Part shown: piece by piece, positions 58,600 through 64,000 of the stretch | Layout: each line of letters opens with the position of its first letter | Position numbering within the stretch: the stretch's first letter is position 1 | Source: Macrotis lagotis | Taxonomy: Eukaryota; Chordata; Mammalia; Peramelemorphia; Peramelidae | Direction of reading: 5' to 3' | DNA: 64,000 nt | Assembly (NCBI RefSeq): GCF_037893015.1 | Contig: NC_133658.1 | Span: forward strand, 144,327,982 to 144,391,981 | Program-made: the position numbers and the translations under genes | Notes under the pieces: generated by a model | The model's input: the letters and a program-made list of their open reading frames with translations, nothing else | Database searches by the model: none | What the model was told of the DNA's origin: nothing

Positions 58600-59965
58600 A
58601 GGAAGCTAAAATAGGTGGTGATTTCAAAGATCAAGCATGACTTCCATAAGAACAAATCATGTCAGGCTGACCTTATTTCCTTTATTGATAGGATTACTAA
58701 AATAGTAGATGAGGAGGATGCTGTAGAAATCATTTACATAGATTTTAAACAAAACCTTTGATCACGTATTGTACAGCACTCTTGTAAAATGATGGAAAAT
58801 TGCCAACTAGTTGAAATTATCATTAGTTGAATTCAAAATTGGGCATCTAGGTGGTTCACTGGAGAAATGTCCTGAAAACCTAGAGAGAAAAGAGTGAAGA
58901 ATGTGATCAATATTGACAAAAGCTGCAATTTGGAACTATGCCCAAAGGGCAATCAGACTGTGTATGTCCTTTGTTCCAGCATCCCAAAGTGATCATAAAA
59001 AGGGGAAATTCAAATCTGACTTCACTTACTAGTTGGGTGACTTTCTTTTTAAGCTAACTTAACCCTTTTTAGACTCAGTTTTCTCAGTTGTAAAATAAGC
59101 CAGAGAAGGAAATGGTAAACTATCTCACTGTAATGCAGAGGAAAAGGAAGGAGGTAGAAAAATGTGGCTCTTTCCCAAGTATCTTTCCCAAGAAAATCCC
59201 AAAAAGGGTCATGAAGAGTCAGACTCAACTGAAAAATTACAGAACCAAAACATAGAACTGGTTAACTACCTCTACTCAAAGAGTAGTTATTAATAGTCAA
59301 CTCGGTAGGAGGTATCTAGTAAAGTGACCATGTTCAACACTGAGCTGCTGAACATTTTCATCATTTTCTTAAATAAAACTTAGATGACATGCTCATCAAA
59401 TTTGCAGATGACAAAAGCTTGGGAGGAACAGTTAACATTCTGGATAATAGAACAGGATCCAAAAATATCTTGATAGGCTAGAGGACTGGACCAAACTGAA
59501 TAATATGAAATTTAATATGGCTACATATCAAGTTATATGTTTGCATTTAAAAAATAAACTTTATTAGTATAGGATGAGAAAGCATGATTAGACAGCAGAT
59601 CATCTGAAAAAAGACCTAGGAGTTTTCATGGCCAATGAGTTTAAAATGACAAGATAATTCACCCTCCCCTAAACAACCTCCACTCTCCGGAAGCTAATAT
59701 TATCTAGAACTGCATTGAAAGAGATATAATTCCCAGTAGTGAGGAGGTAAGAGCCACCTCTACTTTAATCTAGTCCATAATATCACATCTGTAGTCTTAT
59801 GTTTGGTTCTGGGCACCATAATTTAAGAAAGATCTTGATAAGGTATGAGAAGAGAATAAACATAATAGTAAAGGCCCTTGAGTTTAAATCTTAAGAATGT
59901 TTAGCCTCGGGAAGAAAAGGCTCTGGTAGGTCATCTTTCTGCCAAACTTTAAGTACTCTGTTCTC
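58600..59965 (+). mobile_element. CR1/L3-type LINE, split by a MAR1
   Basis: ACAAATCATGTCAGGCTGAC...ACATAGATTTTAAACAAAAC at the left; AATTTGCAGATGACAAAAGC (the FADD box region, about 59,399-59,418) and following text at the right. Confidence 0.75.
58849..59280 (+). mobile_element. MAR1-type SINE carrying foreign filler sequence
   Basis: The head GGGCATCTAGGTGGTTCACTG and body CAAATCTGACTTCACTTAC...CAGACTCAACTGAAAAATT are normal, but about 30 bp of the head are replaced by about 140 bp (58,865-59,005) copied from an L2-L1 junction. A second extra stretch of about 50 bp lies near 59,126-59,175. Confidence 0.8.
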
Positions 59966-60063
59966 TGTCCCAAAATAATAAGCAAATTTAGTCATGGAAT
60001 ACAAAATGAAGCAGAACAAAAATAATAAGAGTTTTGTCAAGATAACTCACTGATCATGAAAAA

Positions 60064-60840
60064 TACTTTTTCTTTTTTTATCTTATTTTATTTTTACCAA
60101 CTTCATGTAAACATAGTTTTCACCATTCATCTTTTTGAAAGATTTTGAGATTTCCCTCTGCATTGCAGTGAGCATTCTGATATAAATTATACATATAAAA
60201 TCATGTTTAACATATTTCCATTGTTAGTCATGCTGTGAAAGAAAAATCAGAGATGAAGGGAAACAAAAAAGCATAAAACAAGTTTTAAAAAACAAAAATA
60301 GTATGCTTTGGTCTACATTCATACTCTAGTTCCATGGATGTGGATAACATTTTCTACCACGAGTCTTTTAGAATTGCCTTTAGTCACAAAACTGCTTAGA
60401 GGAGCTAAGTCTATCATAGTTGATTATCCCACAATGTTGTTAATATGTACAGTATTCTCCTGGTTCTGCTTACTTCAGTCAACATCTGTTCACATAAGTC
60501 TTTCCAGGCTTTTCTGAAGTCTAGCCACTCATGATTTCTTATGAAATAATAGTACTGTATCACATTCATATAACGTAATTTATTCAGTCATTCTCCAATT
60601 CATGGGATTTCCTAAATTTCCATTTCTTTGCCACTATAAAAGAACTGCTATAAATGTTTTTATGCACGTGAGTCTTTTCCCCTTTTTTAATGATCTCTTT
60701 GGGATACAGACCTAATAGTGGTATTGCTGGATCAAAGGATATGCAGTTTTGTTGCCCTTTGGGCATAGTTTCAAATTGCTCTCCAGAAAGGTTGGATCAA
60801 TTCACAACTCCAACAGTACATGGTGTCTCTCCAACATCAA
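60064..60840 (-). mobile_element. L1 3' end inserted in BovB
   Basis: The minus strand contains the L1 ORF2 C-terminus (SFDPAIPLLGLYPKEIIKKG, about 60,683-60,742) followed by a 3' UTR ending in an A-rich (plus-strand T-rich) tail at about 60,066. A diverged duplication of BovB text flanks it. Confidence 0.8.
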
Positions 60841-61515
60841 ACGCTCTTTTTATCAACAAAGTAAAACGTATTTCTACACATAGACATCACTAGATGGTTA
60901 ATAAAGACATCAGATTGATTGCATACTTTGCAGTCAAAGGTTCTACATGGAACTTAAAACAAGACCTGGAACTTACTATAAATAGATTATGAGCTTCTTA
61001 CTGGAAAATTCACACTAAAATTAAAGAAAATTCATATAGGTCTGATCTAAATTGCATCTGTTATCATTACGTAATAGAAGCAATGAATAGATTTAAGGGA
61101 TTATATCTGATAGATAGATAAACTGAAAGCATTCCAAAGGGAAAAAAACAAGAAAGCAAAATGGTTTATAAATATCCAAGGAAAGAAAGAATGCAAAAGG
61201 AAAAGGAGAAAAGGAAATATATGCTCAACTGAATGCAGAATTCTAGAGAATAGTAAGGTCAAATAAGATGGTTTCTTAAATGAGCAATGCAAAGAAATAG
61301 TAGAAAACAATAGAATAGAAAAGATAAGAAGTCTTCAAGAAAATTAGACTTATCATGGGAAAGTTTCATGCAAAAATAGACATTATAAAAGACAAAAATG
61401 GTATTATGATTATGAAGATGTGATTCTAATCTAGAGACAGAAAGCCTGCAAGAATGAAGTCAAGTGAGTCTGAGGAAACATCACAGAGAATAGCTAAGTC
61501 ATTCAAAATTCTTCA

Positions 61516-61781
61516 TTGAATAATATTGCTATTACTATGTACAACATTCTCCTGGTTCTGTTCACTTCACTAAGCATCAGATCATGTAAGTCTTTCCTGG
61601 CTTTTCTGAAATCATTATGTTTGTCATTTCTTATAACACAATACAATGCCATTACAATCATGTACCACAGCTTATTTAGCCATTTCCTAATTGATGGGCA
61701 TCTCTTTGATTTCCAATTTTTAACCACCACAAAAAAGTTGTATAAATTTTTTTGGTACAACTGAGTAATTTTCCCTTTTTC
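61516..61781 (-). mobile_element. Internal L1 fragment filling a deletion in BovB
   Basis: The minus-strand frame gives the L1 ORF2 C-terminal segment (RCPSIRKWLNKLWYMIVM and ARKDLHDLMLSEVNRTRRML). It has no L1 3' UTR or poly-A, and both edges abut BovB text that is about 1 kb apart in an intact BovB. Confidence 0.75.
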
Positions 61782-62214
61782 TGGAGACTCTGAGAGTCCT
61801 TTGGACACCAGGATAGCAAATCAATCAATACTTAAAGAAATTAATTCAGGCTATTTGCTGGAAGATCAAATTCTGAAAATGACACTTAAATACTTTGGCC
61901 ATATAATGAGAAGACAGGACTCATTGGAAAAGATCCTGATGTTGGGAAAGATTGAAGGAAAAAGGAAAAGGCGATGGAAGAGGATGAAATAGATAGATGG
62001 TGTCATGGAAACAATAAATATGAACTTGGACAGACTTCAAGAGATAGTTAAAGGTAGAAGGCTCTGCCATTCTCTAGTCCATGATGGTCACAATTGAACA
62101 TGAATGAACTAATGCAAAAACAAAGTGTTTAATAGAACTTTTCTCCTCATTTATTCAAAATAGAAGTTTTCAAGATTGTGAAGAGCTGACCTGCTATGTG
62201 AGACAGAATGGAAA

Positions 62215-62330
62215 AGCATTAAGTACTTACTATGTACCACACACTAACCTAAACACTAGTGAACCAAATAGAAGAATGGAAACAATCCTCAGCCTCAAGG
62301 CACCCACAGAATAATTGGGGGGAACCATAT
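62215..62330 (-). mobile_element. L2 LINE fragment
   Basis: CATTAAGTACTTACTATGTA...AGCCTCAAGGCACCCACAG. Confidence 0.6.
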
Positions 62331-62431
62331 ATTTAAAAAATCTCACTTTCATAGCAGTACAAGGGAGTACTTTGCTTTTGGTAGGGAAAGTAATAGGGAA
62401 ATGGCAAAATGTACTACACCTTTGAGAAGCT

Positions 62432-62742
62432 GTTGTTTGTCTTTCATTCTCAAAGAGGACCACATCAGGAAGATGATGCTATGACCAGCACATGAATTAG
62501 ATTTGAGTAGGGGGTGCTATGCTAAGTCACCAACTTCACTTTCTCCTCCAGAATCATCTGGGTCCAGTGGCAAGATATGAATCAAGATGACTGGAGATGG
62601 CCTAGATGTGAGGCAATCAGGATTAAAGTGACTTACTCAAGATCATACAGCTAGTAAGTGTCAAGTGTTTGACACCAGATTTGAACTCTTGACCCTCTTG
62701 GCTAGAGGGTCAGTGCTATATTCACTGTGCCACTAAGCAATT
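62432..62742 (-). mobile_element. RTE-tailed tRNA SINE
   Basis: Same structure as 6,391-6,704: tail GTTGTTTGTCTTTCATTCTC, middle CTGGGTCCAGTGGCAAGATA, tRNA-like part GAACTCTTGACCCTC...CACTGTGCCAC. More intact than the 6.4-kb copy. Confidence 0.87.
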
Positions 62743-62874
62743 ATAAAGCAAAAGGTCCCAAACCCAGAAGAAAATGGATCCAGAAATCAGAATGGAATTT
62801 CATTTTCTATAAGAAATTCTGCTTGGTTTCCACTGCAAGGAACACCATTCCTCTCTCATCATCATGAAGATAGA

Positions 62875-63738
62875 TTTTCTTTTAATTAGATCAAATTGTC
62901 TTGATTATATTTTAAATTCCAAACTATCTCCTTTCCATCCCACCCCACCCTAGAGAAGGCTACCATTTGACACAGATTTATAAATATGTAAAACTATACT
63001 ATGCACATTTCTATTTATCAATTCTTTCTCTGGAGATGGATAGTATCTTCCTTTAGAGGTCTTTTGTAGTTGATTTGAATATAATACTCAGAACAGTTTA
63101 GCTGTTCACAGTTATTCTTTGAACCATATTACAGTTATTGCTTCCAACCTTCTCTTGGTTCTGCCCATTTCACTCTTTATTATTTCATGCAGGTCTTTCT
63201 GTGTTTTTCTAAAATCAGCCTATCCAATATTTCTATCACATTTCTTATATCACATCATAATCATATGCCACAACTTGTTTAGCCATTCCCCAACTGATGT
63301 ACATTCCCTTGATTTTCAGTTTTTTGCCAACACAAAAGAGCTGCTATAAATATTTTATAAGATATAAGTTCTTTTCCTTTTTCCTTGATCACCTTGGAAA
63401 ACAGACCTAATAGTGCTATTGCTGGGTCAAAGAATTGGGGGAATAATTCCAGATCACACTTCAAAATGTTTGGATGAGTTCATCGTTCCACCAACAATAT
63501 ATTAGTGACCCAGTTTTTCCAGATCCCCTCTAACATTTGTCATTTTCCTCTTCTATCATTTTAACCAATCTGAATTAGTATGAAATGATATCTCAAAGTT
63601 GTTTTAATTTTCATTTTTCTAATCATTAATGATTCAGAGTATTATTTCATATGACTACATAAAGTTTTAATTTCTTTATTCAAAAATTTCCTATTCATAT
63701 CCTTTGACCATTTATCAGTTGGGGAATGTTTTTAGAGA
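62875..63738 (-). mobile_element. 5'-truncated L1 (ORF2 C-terminus and 3' UTR)
   Basis: The minus-strand frame includes FDPAIALLGLFSKVIKEKGK, the L1 ORF2 C-terminal signature. The 3' UTR lies to the left. The ORF2 part ends near 63,738. Confidence 0.8.
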
Positions 63739-63739
63739 T

Positions 63740-64000
63740 TGATTCAGTTTTGTTATTCAATTACTCCTCAGCATCCTTTAACTGTCTCACTCTTCCAGCT
63801 GAGGGCAGAGCAATGAACTCCTTCCAAAACCTCCCTTTATAGAGGGCTCAGAAGTTTCCAGATAACCTCATTTCTCATTAGCTGTTCTGCTTGGTTTCAT
63901 TCCCATCATGCCTCCAGATTGTTTACCCTCTGGCAGCTTCCCTCCCTTCCTTTTAGCTTCTTTTATAAAATTTTCTTCCCTGATTTGATCATAAGCTCCT
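63740..64000. other. No recognisable feature
   Basis: Right edge of the window; nothing identified. Confidence 0.5.

Larger units (their letters stand above)
59975..62105 (+). mobile_element. BovB LINE remnant, interrupted twice by L1 sequence
   Basis: Three blocks (59,975-60,063; 60,841-61,515; 61,782-62,105) read in order as BovB: ATGGAATACAAAATGAAGCAG, then AATAGATTTAAGGGATTA, then the C-terminal block translating as KYFGHIMRRQDSLEKILMLG. The first two blocks join directly when the L1 piece between them is removed. Between the second and third, about 1 kb of the reverse-transcriptase core is absent and a 3'-less L1 piece lies in its place. BovB is a known RTE-clade family that spread between vertebrate lineages. 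This copy is old and dead. Confidence 0.8.

Overview
The window looks like marsupial (metatherian) nuclear DNA. It holds many copies of the short tRNA-derived SINE beginning GGGGCAGCTAGGTGGC (WSINE-like), MAR1-type SINEs with a BovB-like tail, RTE and BovB LINEs, marsupial-type L1 and half-L1 (HAL1) elements, and old L2, CR1/L3 and MIR-type repeats. WSINE abundance suggests an Australian lineage such as a dasyurid, but that is inference.

Only one living host gene is supported. A CpG island (about 13.34-15.33 kb) contains a first coding exon on the minus strand (14,313 to 14,188). It has a strong start context and a clean splice donor and encodes 42 residues of charged coiled coil ending in a basic Arg/Ser/Lys stretch. 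I do not recognise the gene. Its later exons must lie to the left, so 1-14,187 is probably intron, at least in part. To the right nearly everything that can be named is repeat.

Layout: 0-13.3 kb is intronic repeats (L2, MIR, a hAT MITE holding a pair of nested inverted SINEs, RTE-derived short elements, and a fossil 7SL RNA copy). 13.3-15.3 kb is the CpG-island promoter. 15.3-24.1 kb is L2 with an L1 and SINEs stacked inside it. 24.1-25.7 kb is a truncated RTE. 26.1-29.1 kb is two CR1/L3 copies meeting tail to tail. 30.8-34.8 kb is a nearly full-length dead RTE. 36-42.6 kb is poorly classified DNA with a hAT MITE, split MAR1 SINEs and an unidentified 1.5-kb retrocopy. 43.96-44.85 kb is a pogo/Tigger-like DNA transposon. 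45.1-46.6 kb is an L1 3' end. 49.5-52.3 kb is an L1/HAL1 ORF1 region split by a processed pseudogene of YJU2B (CCDC130). 53.6-56.4 kb is a complete-length HAL1 with a perfect 10-bp target duplication. 56.6-62.1 kb is a mosaic of L2, L1, CR1, MAR1 and BovB pieces with two patch-like insertions. 62.4-64 kb is an RTE-tailed SINE and an L1 3' end.

No intact retroviral or LTR element, CRISPR array, operon, tRNA gene or rRNA gene was found. Repeat family names come from my recognition of the sequences, not from a database search. Boundaries of old repeats are approximate unless target-site duplications are given.
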